Made by a program: the position numbers and the translations under genes. This document shows positions 37,818 through 46,652 of a stretch of 64,000 bases of DNA, in pieces. Position 1 is the stretch's first letter. The number at the start of each line of letters is the position of its first letter. Source of the stretch: an uncultured Parolsenella sp. (GTDB lineage Bacteria > Actinomycetota > Coriobacteriia > Coriobacteriales > Atopobiaceae); assembly GCA_934668375.1 (NCBI GenBank), contig CAKUNF010000006.1, forward strand, positions 1 to 64,000, read 5' to 3'. The notes beneath the pieces are model-generated. The model was given only the letters and a program-made list of their open reading frames with translations. It did no database searches and was not told where the DNA came from.

Positions 37818-38894
37818 ATGCAGGACACCAAGTACTTCTCCCGCTCATGGGAGCTGCTCACGAGAGACAAGGGATGGATCAAGCCCATTCTCGTGCTTGC
37901 CGTTGCCATGTTCGTGCCCATCGTTGGCCCGCTTGCCGTCCTTGGTTACGCGTACGAGTGGGCGCGCCTGAGTGCGTGGAACGTCGATGCCGCGCCCAAG
38001 CAGCGAGGAGTCAACATCGGTGGTTGCCTCGCCGCGGGCTGGCGCGTCTTTGTGGTCATCCTCGTGTGGATGCTCCTGTGGGGTGTGGCGACCTCCATCG
38101 TGACGGCAATCATCGCGGCTCTGAGGATTCGACTCCTGAGCTCGCTTCTGTCCGTTGCGCTTTCCGTGGGCCAGCTGTTCATGTCCCTTGTGGTCATGGT
38201 TGCAGCCCTCCGTGCGGTCATCTACGGAAAGATCAGCGCGGGCCTCTCCCCGTCTCGCGTGTTCGAGATGGTCTCTCGCGATAGTGCGGGCCTGTTCAAG
38301 AACATTGCCATCACGCTCGTGACAACGCTCATTGTGGGTGGGATATGCGTGGTGAGTGGCCTTGTGCTGATCTCCTTCGTGATGCCGGACATCGTGAGGC
38401 TCGTCTATGAGGTCGAGTACCTGAGCGCCACGTCCGGCTCCGATCCGAGCGACCTCATTGCCATCGTCGGGTCGATTCTGCGGACCTTCCTGCCGGCGGG
38501 CGTTCTCATGTTCTATGTGAGCCTCGTGTTCTCCGTTGCGGGGAACCTGCTGCTCACGAACAGCATTGGTCTGTGGATGCGACAGTTCAACGTGGGCTCG
38601 TGGGGTGGGCCGGGAGATCCCCTGCCCGCTGTGGCCGCTCCGCTGCCGCCCGTGCCCGCGTCCGCAGCGAATCCCGCTTCGACGCCAGCCCCAGCGCCGT
38701 CGCCTCAGCCAGCGCCCGTGACTCCGGCTCCCACTCCCTCGCCAGCCCCACGGCCGACGGTTCCAGCTCCGTCCCCCGGTCCGATTCCGCAGCCAAAGGC
38801 CCCCGAGCCGTCCTCTCATGGAGAGACGGTTGTGCCGCTTACGCCGCCTCGGCCCGACTCGCCCGAGTCTGGCGGGAGCGCGCCCGAGAACTAG
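37818..38894 (+). CDS. DUF4013-like multi-pass membrane protein with proline-rich tail
   Basis: 358 residues. Five or six membrane helices in the first ~255 residues match the DUF4013 style (FSRSWELLTRDKGWIKPILVLAV, VGPLAVLGYAYEWARLSAW). After about residue 270 comes a Pro/Ala/Ser-rich disordered tail. Function unknown in the family. Single gene after the tRNA-Ser cluster. Confidence 0.8.
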   Translation: MQDTKYFSRSWELLTRDKGWIKPILVLAVAMFVPIVGPLAVLGYAYEWARLSAWNVDAAPKQRGVNIGGCLAAGWRVFVVILVWMLLWGVATSIVTAIIAALRIRLLSSLLSVALSVGQLFMSLVVMVAALRAVIYGKISAGLSPSRVFEMVSRDSAGLFKNIAITLVTTLIVGGICVVSGLVLISFVMPDIVRLVYEVEYLSATSGSDPSDLIAIVGSILRTFLPAGVLMFYVSLVFSVAGNLLLTNSIGLWMRQFNVGSWGGPGDPLPAVAAPLPPVPASAANPASTPAPAPSPQPAPVTPAPTPSPAPRPTVPAPSPGPIPQPKAPEPSSHGETVVPLTPPRPDSPESGGSAPEN

Positions 38895-39283
38895 CGAGGA
38901 GAACTGCTGATTTGTGGAGGATGGGTGCTCGCGAGGCGACTTGCGGGCACCCATCCGTCGTAAACGGTGGATGTACTGCCGCGAGCGGCGGACATGAGAA
39001 TGTGGGGCGGCTTGATTGAAGTTTCGCACGTCGACTAGCTCGGCTGTTGGGTTTGCGTTTGGCCGAGAACAGATTTCTGTCAGGTGCGCCGGGTAGGGTT
39101 GGGTGCAAGAAGAGGTCAGCATGGAGATGCCCGCATGTGGTGGCTCTGTGCAGGCAGGAAGGCTCGGTATGACTTTGCGGATGCACCGATCCACTGGGTC
39201 GTGGTAAGATTCTCAACCGACCTTTCCTGTCTCGGGCGCAAACCTTCACGTCCCGAGGCCACATGCCCAGAGGAGGTGACCAC
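38895..39283. other. Intergenic region ahead of rpsF
   Basis: 389 bp. A GGATGGGTGC / GCACCCATCC hairpin (about 38922-38961) may end the DUF4013 transcript. TAAGAT near 39205 is a possible rpsF -10. The ~75-nt leader before rpsF could host an S6:S18 autoregulatory structure, but I cannot confirm its conserved bases. No credible ORF. Confidence 0.45.
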
Positions 39284-39577
39284 ATGAAGGCTTATGAACT
39301 GCTGTTTTTTGTCGATCCCACGATCACTGATGAGGCGCGCGCTGGCGTTATGAAGCGCATCGAAGTCGCTCTCACCGAGAACGGTGGCCAGGTCGACAAC
39401 GTCGACAACTGGGGCAAGCGCAAGCTCGCCTACGAGATCGACAAGCTCACGGAGGGTGACTACACCCTCGTCAACTTCCACGCTGACCCCACTCAGATCG
39501 CCGAGCTCGATCGCGTTCTCCGCATCAACGATGCCGTGAAGCGCCACATGATCGTGCGTCGTCCGGATCACGAGTAA
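39284..39577 (+). CDS. rpsF: 30S ribosomal protein S6
   Basis: 97 residues: MKAYELLFFVDPTI, DNWGKRKLAYEIDKLTEGDY, HMIVRRPDHE. Perfect site AGGAGGTGA before ATG 39284; a longer frame from 39263 overlaps it. Heads the rpsF-ssb-rpsR-rplI operon. Confidence 0.96.
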   Translation: MKAYELLFFVDPTITDEARAGVMKRIEVALTENGGQVDNVDNWGKRKLAYEIDKLTEGDYTLVNFHADPTQIAELDRVLRINDAVKRHMIVRRPDHE

Positions 39578-39674
39578 GTTGTCATGGAAGCGGGCCGCAA
39601 GGCCCCAAGCGCTGCTGCCAAGCGTCGGGCGAGCTCGATGCAAGGTGCGGTGCAAGTGAAAGGTAGTGAGTATC

Positions 39675-40160
39675 GTGAGCATCAACCGAGTGAACATTAC
39701 GGGCAACCTGACCAGGGACCCCGAGCTGAGGGCCACGCAGGGCGGTACGCAGGTGCTGCACCTTGGAGTGGCGGTCAACGACCGTCGTCGCAACCCGCAG
39801 ACCGGTAACTGGGAGGATTATCCCAACTTCATCGACTGCGTGATGTTCGGCACCCGTGCCGAGGCGATTCAGCGCTACCTTTCGAAGGGAACCAAGGTCG
39901 CCATCGAGGGCCGTCTCCGTTACAGCTCCTGGGAGCGTGACGGCCAGAAGCGGTCCAAGATCGAGGTCGTCATTGACGAGATCGAGTTCATGAGCTCTCG
40001 TCAGGGCGGCAACTCCGGCGGCTATGGTCAGCAGCAGGGCGGTTACTCCGCCCCCGCTCCGCAGACCAACTACCAGGCGAGTGCTCCTCAGGCACCCGTC
40101 TCTGCCCCCGTCGCCACTCCGCCTGCCGCGGACGTCTACGACGAGGACATCCCGTTCTAG
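39675..40160 (+). CDS. ssb: Single-stranded DNA-binding protein
   Basis: 161 residues from GTG 39675 (GTG 39666 would add three). OB fold: INRVNITGNLTRDPELR, VNDRRRNPQTGNWEDYPNFIDCVMFG, KGTKVAIEGRLRYSSWE. A Gly/Gln/Pro linker leads to the partner-binding tip DEDIPF. Between the S6 and S18 genes, as usual. Confidence 0.95.
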   Translation: MSINRVNITGNLTRDPELRATQGGTQVLHLGVAVNDRRRNPQTGNWEDYPNFIDCVMFGTRAEAIQRYLSKGTKVAIEGRLRYSSWERDGQKRSKIEVVIDEIEFMSSRQGGNSGGYGQQQGGYSAPAPQTNYQASAPQAPVSAPVATPPAADVYDEDIPF

Positions 40161-40282
40161 GCCACCTACGTCTGGGACTGCCCAGATCACGGTGGCTGGC
40201 CTGCCCACTTGTGGGCAGCGTCTCCGAGAGAACCGGCGTCCGGCCGAAAGCCGGCCGCACGCCAACAGAAAGGTATTGAGAC

Positions 40283-40549
40283 ATGGCTACTGAGTACCAG
40301 CGTCAGCCGCGTCGCAAGTTCTGCCAGTTCTGCAAGGAGGACACTGAGTTCATCGACTACAAGGATACTCAGCTCCTTCGCAAGTACATGACCGACCGTG
40401 GCAAGATCAAGCCCCGTCGCGTCACTGGCGCCTGCACGCAGCACCAGCATGACATCGCCAACGCCATCAAGCGCGCCCGCGAGATGGCCCTTCTGCCGTA
40501 CACCGTTCCCGTGGTGTCCAGCCGTGGTGGCCGTCGCGACCGCAGCTAA
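40283..40549 (+). CDS. rpsR: 30S ribosomal protein S18
   Basis: 88 residues. [36 protein letters not shown] and [12 protein letters not shown] identify S18. Two N-terminal Cys plus a later Cys/His (ACTQHQHD) suggest a zinc-binding form. Preceded by AGAAAGG. Confidence 0.95.
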   Translation: MATEYQRQPRRKFCQFCKEDTEFIDYKDTQLLRKYMTDRGKIKPRRVTGACTQHQHDIANAIKRAREMALLPYTVPVVSSRGGRRDRS

Positions 40550-40562
40550 GTAAGGAGTGTCC

Positions 40563-41093
40563 ATGAAAGTCATCCTTCTGGGTGAGCTCAAGGGCAAGGG
40601 CGGAGAGGGCGACGTCGTCGAGGTCGCCCAGGGGTTCGCTGAGAACTACCTGTTCCCCAACCGCATGGCCCTGCCGGCCACCAAGGGCAACATCAAGCAG
40701 CTCGAGGAGCGTCGTCACAACATCGAGAAGCGCGAGGCTAAGCGCATCGCCGATGCCGAGGCTCTGAAGGCCGCCATCGATGGCAAGACCGTCCTCATCG
40801 ACGCCAAGGTTGGCGACGAGGGCCAGCTCTTCGGCTCCGTGACCAACACCATGGTCGCCGACGCCATCAAGAACGAGCTTGGTGTCGAGGTCGAGCGCAA
40901 GCGCATCGAGCTCAACCGCGCCATCAAGACCTCCGGTCTGCACACCATCAAGGTGAGCCTGTACCGCGAGATCGCTGCTGAGCTTCACCTCCAGGTCGGC
41001 AAGCCGGCCGTCGAGGAGGTTGTCGAGGAGGCTCCCGAGGCTGAGGTCGCCGAGACCGAGGCTGCCGAGGAGACCACCGAGGCTGCCGAGTAG
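40563..41093 (+). CDS. rplI: 50S ribosomal protein L9 with acidic tail
   Basis: 176 residues from ATG 40563 (AAGGAG upstream). MKVILLGELKGKGGEGDVVEVAQGF...NYLFP is the L9 N-domain, joined by a long helix to the C-domain (LFGSVTNTMVADAI). About 27 acidic Glu/Ala residues extend beyond the usual end. Confidence 0.95.
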   Translation: MKVILLGELKGKGGEGDVVEVAQGFAENYLFPNRMALPATKGNIKQLEERRHNIEKREAKRIADAEALKAAIDGKTVLIDAKVGDEGQLFGSVTNTMVADAIKNELGVEVERKRIELNRAIKTSGLHTIKVSLYREIAAELHLQVGKPAVEEVVEEAPEAEVAETEAAEETTEAAE

Positions 41094-41137
41094 GCTTCAC
41101 GCCCACTTAGGCAAAGACAAGCTATTTGAGCTTGCGA

Positions 41138-41169
41138 GGACCCGTGACGTTGAGTCGCGGGTCCTTTTT
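41138..41169 (+). terminator. rplI operon terminator
   Basis: GGACCCGtGAC / GTCgCGGGTCC stem, 5-nt loop, TTTTT. Confidence 0.85.
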
Positions 41170-41659
41170 GATTGTTGGTTTGCAATCGACAATCAATGGG
41201 CTTCTACCTGCGCAAACCAGCGCCTCCGTTGCGTCACTGAGAGATGACGGCTCTGCTCGAGTCTGCGTGCCGAACTTATTGTTTGTCGTTGATAGCCTTA
41301 TCTAGCTGCAGTTTTGCTCGAAATCCTATGAATGCCGCTGAATACCTGACAACGGGGGAGGTCCAGTTGAGCGGCATGCGAGGAGCATCGCATGATGTTG
41401 AAAACCGCTCGCCATATTTATCAAAAATGTTGAAAAGTGTGAAAACTCGCATTTGCCGTGGTAGTTTGCGTGGGCTTTTGAAAACCCGCAGGTACATGCT
41501 TTCTTGCGCCAATGCTTGAGATGTGCCCGTCACCACCGCATCTCTTGCGCTGGGAGGGGATTCGTTTGGCGCAAGAGCAGCCATGCGCCCGTCTGTATGG
41601 CAAGCGTCATGAGCTAAGATTGTCAGTCGCCGTAATCGCTCGCTTGTTTGGGAGGCACC
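41170..41659. other. dnaB upstream region with DnaA-box-like cluster
   Basis: 490 bp without a convincing gene (a 91-codon frame at 41244 looks random). TGTTGAAAA occurs at 41396-41404 and 41428-41436, TGTGAAAA at 41438-41445 and TTTTGAAAA at 41476-41484. A CATGCGA/TCGCATG hairpin (41375-41394) lies just before them. The same GTTGAAAAC word is found at the dnaA promoter and in the dnaA-dnaN spacer, so DnaA may bind here. Confidence 0.6.
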
Positions 41660-43060
41660 ATGGATGAGATTGTGTATGACGCCGCACCGTCGCCGATGGC
41701 CCTTGCCTCCATCAAGACGATGCCCTCTCATCCAGATGCAGAGCGCTCGGTTCTCTCTGCGATGATGCTCTCGCCGGAGGTTCTCGAGAGCGCGCTCGTC
41801 GAGCTCTCCGAGGTCGACTTCTTCGTTGATGCCAATCGCATTGTGTTTGCGGCTATGCGCACGATGTTCGAGCGCGGCATCGCGCTTGACCCCATCTCGC
41901 TTGCAGACTATCTCACCTCTAACGAGCAGCTCGACCGTGCTGGCGGCATCCAGTCCCTGGCCCGCCTCGGCGAGGACTCGTTTGCCATCGCCAGCTGGAA
42001 GCACCACGCGGACATGCTTCACAGGGATGCCACCCTGCGCCTCATGATCGATGCGTCCGCAAAAATCGCCAACCTCGCTGCGAACGCGCCCGAGGACACC
42101 AAGGAGGTCGTGGAGACGGCCGAGAAGATGCTTCTCGACGTCACGAACCGTGACATCAAGACGTCCTATGTGAGGCTCGAGGACGCAATGGTGACGCTCT
42201 ACGATGAGCTCGGGCGCCTCAGCCAGCAGGATGGCGAGACCGTTGGCATCCAGACAGGCTTCCCGGCTATGGATCGCATGTTCCTTGGCCTGCGAGCCGG
42301 CCAGATGATCGTCGTGGGCGCCCGACCGGGCGTGGGCAAGACGTCGTTCGCCCTGAACCTCGCCGTGCAGATGGCGCAGTCCGGTGCCACGGTGTGCTTC
42401 TTCTCGCTCGAGATGAGCGTCGAGGAGGTGGCGCAGCGCCTGCTGTCCACCTACTCGATGGTTCCGCTGCAGGCCATCCGCTCGGGCAAGATCGCGCCCG
42501 AGAGCTGGGACCAGATCCTGTCTGCCACGCAGGACCTCTCGAACCTCGACATCCTCATCGACGACACGCCCGGTACCACCGTGACCGAGATCCGCGCCAA
42601 GGCACGCCGCATGCTGCGCAACAAGGAGAAGGGCGTCGTGATTCTCGACTACCTGCAGCTCGTCTCCCCGCCGCCCAGCAAGCGTGCCGACTCCCGTGCC
42701 ACCGAGGTCTCCGAGATGAGCCGTGGCATCAAGATCATGGCCAAGGACCTTGGGATCCCCGTCATCGCCCTGTCGCAGCTCTCCCGTAAGAACGAGGAGC
42801 GCACCGGCCAGCGCGGCAAGCGCCCGCAGCTCTCTGACCTTCGCGAATCGGGCTCCATCGAGCAGGACGCAGATATCGTCATCTTGCTGGACCGCTCCAT
42901 GACGGAGGAGGAGGGCTCCCGCGAGGACAGGCCGGACTACGGCATCACGGAGTTCGTGGTCGCAAAGAACCGTTCGGGCCCGCTGGGAATCATCGACATG
43001 GCGTTCTTTGCCGAGAAGACCAAGTTCATGGAAGTCGACATGCACCACGACGACGTCTAA
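41660..43060 (+). CDS. dnaB: Replicative DNA helicase DnaB
   Basis: 466 residues from ATG 41660 (GGGAGGCACC upstream). N-terminal domain PHPDAERSVLSAMMLSPEV-like (here SHPDAERSVLSAMML). Walker A GARPGVGKTSFALN, FFSLEMSVEEVAQRLL, Walker B VVILDYLQLV and the arginine-finger region IALSQLSRKNEERTGQRGKRPQLSDLRESGSIEQDAD. No intein. Normal length. Confidence 0.97.
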   Translation: MDEIVYDAAPSPMALASIKTMPSHPDAERSVLSAMMLSPEVLESALVELSEVDFFVDANRIVFAAMRTMFERGIALDPISLADYLTSNEQLDRAGGIQSLARLGEDSFAIASWKHHADMLHRDATLRLMIDASAKIANLAANAPEDTKEVVETAEKMLLDVTNRDIKTSYVRLEDAMVTLYDELGRLSQQDGETVGIQTGFPAMDRMFLGLRAGQMIVVGARPGVGKTSFALNLAVQMAQSGATVCFFSLEMSVEEVAQRLLSTYSMVPLQAIRSGKIAPESWDQILSATQDLSNLDILIDDTPGTTVTEIRAKARRMLRNKEKGVVILDYLQLVSPPPSKRADSRATEVSEMSRGIKIMAKDLGIPVIALSQLSRKNEERTGQRGKRPQLSDLRESGSIEQDADIVILLDRSMTEEEGSREDRPDYGITEFVVAKNRSGPLGIIDMAFFAEKTKFMEVDMHHDDV

Positions 43061-43064
43061 GGCG

Positions 43065-43102
43065 GGGTCGTCATCCCGAGCGGATGACGACCCTCTCGTT
43101 TT
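43065..43102 (+). terminator. dnaB terminator
   Basis: Perfect 12-bp stem GGGTCGTCATCC / GGATGACGACCC, 5-nt loop, then TCTCGTTTT. Confidence 0.85.
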
Positions 43103-43146
43103 CCGTCCTCACCCGCGACGATGCGGTTTCGGTGCGGCCGTTGGCG

Positions 43147-43152
43147 TATACT
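43147..43152 (+). promoter_or_regulatory. Candidate purA -10 box
   Basis: TATACT inside GGCGTATACT, 38 bp before purA; the same 10-mer occurs before purE (50456-50465). No clear -35. Confidence 0.35.
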
Positions 43153-43189
43153 CAAATGGTTTGCTAAGCCGTAAGAGAAGGAGCTCTTC

Positions 43190-44476
43190 ATGCCGGCATC
43201 TGTTCTGGTGGGAACCCAGTGGGGCGACGAGGGCAAGGGTAAGATCACCGACCTCATCTCTGGTGACTTCGACGTGGTCTGTCGCTACGGCGGCGGTGCC
43301 AACGCCGGCCACTCGGTTGTCGCCAATGGCCACCACCTCGCACTTCACCAGATTCCGTCTGGCATCGTCCATGAGGATGTCCTTTCCATCATCGGCAATG
43401 GCTGCATCGTTGATCCTGTGGTCGTCCTCGAGGAGCTCGAGCACCTCAAGGGCGAGGGCCTCACCTGCAAGGGTCTGCGCATCTCTGGCAACGCCCACGT
43501 TGTCATGCCCTGGCACAAGGTGCTCGACGGCGCCCACGAGCAGAAGCTCGGAAAGAACAACATCGGCACCACGAAGCGCGGCATCGGTCCCTGCTACATG
43601 GACAAGATGAACCGCACGGGCATTCGCATGCAGGACATGCTCGACGACGATACCTTCCGCGAGAAGGTCGAGGCGTCGCTGGCCTACCAGAATCCCATCC
43701 TCGAGAAGGTCTACGAGCTGCCCACCTACTCCGTCGACGCCGTGTGCGAGGAGTTCCTCGGCTACGCCGAGCAGCTGCGCCCCTATATCATCGAGAGCGG
43801 CAAGCTCCTCAACGAGGAACTCGCCGAGGGCAAGAATGTGCTGTTCGAGGGTGCCCAGGCCACGATGCTCGACATCGACCACGGCACCTACCCGTTTGTG
43901 ACTTCGTCCAACTGCACCGCCGGCGGAGCCGTCACTGGCTCGGGCGTTGGTCCCACCAACATCGAGCGCGTCCTCGGCGTTGCCAAGGCCTACCTCACGC
44001 GCGTGGGCTCCGGCCCGTTCCCCACGGAGCTCAACCTTGACGAGGGTGTGGGCAAGTACCTGCTCGAGACGGGCCACGAGTACGGCGTGACCACGGGCCG
44101 CAAGCGCCGCTGCGGCTGGTATGACGCCGTGGTGACCAAGTACGCTGCGCAGGTCAACGGCCTCACCGACCTTGCCATCACCAAGCTTGACGTGCTCACG
44201 GGCCTGGACACCATCAAGGTCTGCACCGCCTACGAGTGCGATGGCGTTGAGTACACGGTTGTCCCCGAGCACCGCTCGGTCTTTGACCACGCCAAGCCCA
44301 AGTACATCGAGGTTCCTGGCTGGAAGGAAGACATCACCGGCTGCAGGAGCTTCGACGAGCTGCCCAAGGCCGCCCAGGACTACATCGAGCTCATCGAGAA
44401 GCTCAGCGGCGTTAAGGTTTCCTTCGTGGCCGTTGGCCCGGACCGCGAGCAGACGATCAACCGCTTCTGGAAGTAA
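43190..44476 (+). CDS. purA: Adenylosuccinate synthetase
   Basis: 428 residues. Converts IMP and aspartate to adenylosuccinate with GTP, first step to [73 protein letters not shown] and the end DREQTINRF are all standard. Own terminator; first of several purine genes on this strand. Confidence 0.97.
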   Translation: MPASVLVGTQWGDEGKGKITDLISGDFDVVCRYGGGANAGHSVVANGHHLALHQIPSGIVHEDVLSIIGNGCIVDPVVVLEELEHLKGEGLTCKGLRISGNAHVVMPWHKVLDGAHEQKLGKNNIGTTKRGIGPCYMDKMNRTGIRMQDMLDDDTFREKVEASLAYQNPILEKVYELPTYSVDAVCEEFLGYAEQLRPYIIESGKLLNEELAEGKNVLFEGAQATMLDIDHGTYPFVTSSNCTAGGAVTGSGVGPTNIERVLGVAKAYLTRVGSGPFPTELNLDEGVGKYLLETGHEYGVTTGRKRRCGWYDAVVTKYAAQVNGLTDLAITKLDVLTGLDTIKVCTAYECDGVEYTVVPEHRSVFDHAKPKYIEVPGWKEDITGCRSFDELPKAAQDYIELIEKLSGVKVSFVAVGPDREQTINRFWK

Positions 44477-44490
44477 GAACGCGCGTACCC

Positions 44491-44528
44491 GGCGGGCTCG
44501 GCGACATGCCGGGCCCGCCTTTGGTTTT
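44491..44528 (+). terminator. purA terminator
   Basis: GGCGGGC / GCCCGCC stem with further TCGG/CCGG pairing, then TTTGGTTTT. Confidence 0.7.
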
Positions 44529-44548
44529 GCGCCCCGGACGTTGCCACG

Positions 44549-44579
44549 ATGAGACAAGGGGACTGTCCCTTTGTCTCAT
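44549..44579. repeat. GAGACAAGGGGAC palindrome
   Basis: ATGAGACAAGGGGAC and GTCCCTTTGTCTCAT arms (15 bp, one G-T) around a single T. Resembles REP-type hairpins found dispersed in other Gram-positives. TAGGAT downstream (44597-44602) may be a purD -10. Confidence 0.6.
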
Positions 44580-44638
44580 TCGGTGGCCAGGGGCTAGGAT
44601 AGACACGTTGGAACGTTGAGCCGAGAACGGGAGCACCA

Positions 44639-45940
44639 ATGGACGCTATCGAGACGATCGACATCCTTCTTCTGGGCGCGGGCGGACGCGAGCACGCGCT
44701 GCTTCGCAAGCTTCTCGAGAGCCCGCGCGCGGGCAAGGTCTGGGCGGCACCCGGTAACGGAGGCATCCTTGCCGAGGCCACGCTTGCTGACGTTGACCAG
44801 AACAACCCTGCCGAGGTCGCGCGCTTTGCCTCCGAGCACGGCATCGGCCTCGTCGTCATCGGGCCCGAGGCCCCGCTCGTGGCTGGCGTGGCCGACGCCG
44901 TGCGCGCCGCGGGCATCGCGTGCTTTGGCCCGAGCGGCCAGGCCGCGCAGATGGAGGGTTCCAAACTCTTCGCCAAGCAGGTCATGGAGCGTGCCGGCGT
45001 TCCCACGGCTCGCTATCAGAGCTTCACCGAGGCCGCTCCCGCCGAGGCCTACGTGCGTGAGCTCGCCGGCCCGTGCGTCGTGAAGGCCGATGGCCTTGCC
45101 GCCGGCAAGGGCGTCATCGTGGCGCAGACCACAGAGGAGGCGCTTGCCGGAGTCCGCGAGTGCTTCTCGGGCACGTTTGGCGAGGCCGGCCAGACCGTCG
45201 TTGTGGAGGAGATGCTCAAGGGTCCCGAGTGCTCGCTTCTCGCGCTCACGGACGGCAAGACGGTGGTTCCGCTCGCCACGTCCCAGGACCACAAGCGCGC
45301 CCTCGAGGGTGACCTCGGTCCCAATACGGGCGGCATGGGCGTCTACTCTCCGGTGCCCTTCGTGACGCCGGAGGAGCACGAGGCCATGGTGGAGATCGAG
45401 CGCAAGGTCGTGGCCCAGCTCGCAGCGGACGGAATCCCGTACTCCGGTTGTCTGTATGGGGGCTTCATGCTCACGAAGGACGGCCCCAAGGTGCTCGAGT
45501 TCAACGCGCGCTTTGGCGACCCCGAGACGCAGGTCGTGCTGCCGCGCATGAAGGCGGACCTTTTCGACGTGTTCCTGCGCTGCGACAATGGCACGCTTGA
45601 CGAGGCCGATGTGAGCTGGGACGACGACTGGGCCGTCTCCGTCGTGCTCACGAGCGCCGGCTATCCCGGTGCCTACGAGAAGGGCAAGCCCATCACCGGC
45701 ATCGACGAGGCCGAGAAGCTCGAGGGCGTCACCGTCTATCACGCGGGCACCAAGACCATCGCCGGCGAGCTTGTGACCAACGGCGGCCGCGTGCTCAACG
45801 TCACGGCCGTTGCCGACACGTTCGAGCACGCCCGCGAGCAGGCCTACCGTGCCTGTGACCTTATCGAGTTCGATGGCAAGACGCTTCGCCACGACATCGG
45901 CGCTCGTGCGCTGCGCGGTCGTGGCGCCTGGGAGGTTTAG
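44639..45940 (+). CDS. purD: Phosphoribosylamine--glycine ligase
   Basis: 433 residues. ATP-grasp GAR synthetase. [59 protein letters not shown] and [18 protein letters not shown] are complete. Starts with a short extra lead (MDAIETIDI). 6 bp before the NUDIX gene. Confidence 0.97.
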   Translation: MDAIETIDILLLGAGGREHALLRKLLESPRAGKVWAAPGNGGILAEATLADVDQNNPAEVARFASEHGIGLVVIGPEAPLVAGVADAVRAAGIACFGPSGQAAQMEGSKLFAKQVMERAGVPTARYQSFTEAAPAEAYVRELAGPCVVKADGLAAGKGVIVAQTTEEALAGVRECFSGTFGEAGQTVVVEEMLKGPECSLLALTDGKTVVPLATSQDHKRALEGDLGPNTGGMGVYSPVPFVTPEEHEAMVEIERKVVAQLAADGIPYSGCLYGGFMLTKDGPKVLEFNARFGDPETQVVLPRMKADLFDVFLRCDNGTLDEADVSWDDDWAVSVVLTSAGYPGAYEKGKPITGIDEAEKLEGVTVYHAGTKTIAGELVTNGGRVLNVTAVADTFEHAREQAYRACDLIEFDGKTLRHDIGARALRGRGAWEV

Positions 45941-45946
45941 GTTCGC

Positions 45947-46648
45947 ATGACCCAGAAGGAAACGGACGAGCTCATGGACACCGTCGAGGCATTCACCTAC
46001 GACGGGGATCGCGTGAACCACGACCACAAGAGTGGTGAGCCCGAGAGGCGCGGCTTTGTCCGTGGCAACGATGATCCGCGCGACGCCGCGCTGGCCGAGA
46101 AGCCCCTCACCGAGGAGACGGCCTGGACGGGACGGATCTTCTCGGTGAGTCGCCTGCACGTGCAGATGCCGGACGGCCGCGAAGCCGTCCGCGACGTGGT
46201 GCGCCACCCTGGCGCCGTTGCCATCGTGGCCCTCACGGACGACGGGCACATCTGCCTCGTGCGCCAGTACCGCACGGCGCTCGATCGCGTGACGGTGGAG
46301 ATTCCCGCCGGCAAGCTCGAGCCCGGCGAGGACCCGCTGGCGGCGGCCCACCGCGAGCTCGAGGAAGAGACGGGGTTCACGGCCGACAAGATGGCCTACC
46401 TCACCTCCATCGCGAGCTCCGACGGCTTCACGGACGAGGTCATCCACCTCTATATGGCAACGGGCCTCACGTTTACGAGCTCAAACCCCGATGACGACGA
46501 GTTCATCAACGTCGACCTTGTGGAGCTCACCGAGCTCGTTGACGCGGTCCTCGACGGTCGTGTCGAGGACGCCAAGACCGTTGTGGGCGCGCTCGCCTGT
46601 GATGCCGTGGCCCGCCGCCTTGCCCCAGACGTTCCAACCGAGGATTAG
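45947..46648 (+). CDS. NUDIX hydrolase, probable ADP-ribose pyrophosphatase
   Basis: 233 residues. The NUDIX box is perfect: G-x5-E-x7-REL-x-EE-TGF (GKLEPGEDPLAAAHRELEEE). The domain starts near residue 55 with ETAWTGRIFSV and VVRHPGAVAIVAL, typical of ADP-ribose pyrophosphatases. About 50 N-terminal residues are polar and not part of the fold. Four bases separate its stop from the ABC gene. Confidence 0.9.
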   Translation: MTQKETDELMDTVEAFTYDGDRVNHDHKSGEPERRGFVRGNDDPRDAALAEKPLTEETAWTGRIFSVSRLHVQMPDGREAVRDVVRHPGAVAIVALTDDGHICLVRQYRTALDRVTVEIPAGKLEPGEDPLAAAHRELEEETGFTADKMAYLTSIASSDGFTDEVIHLYMATGLTFTSSNPDDDEFINVDLVELTELVDAVLDGRVEDAKTVVGALACDAVARRLAPDVPTED

Positions 46649-46652
46649 CTCA

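Noticed and set aside
41244..41519. 91-codon frame upstream of dnaB
   Set aside because: Random-looking sequence covering the DnaA-box-like cluster; no ribosome site.
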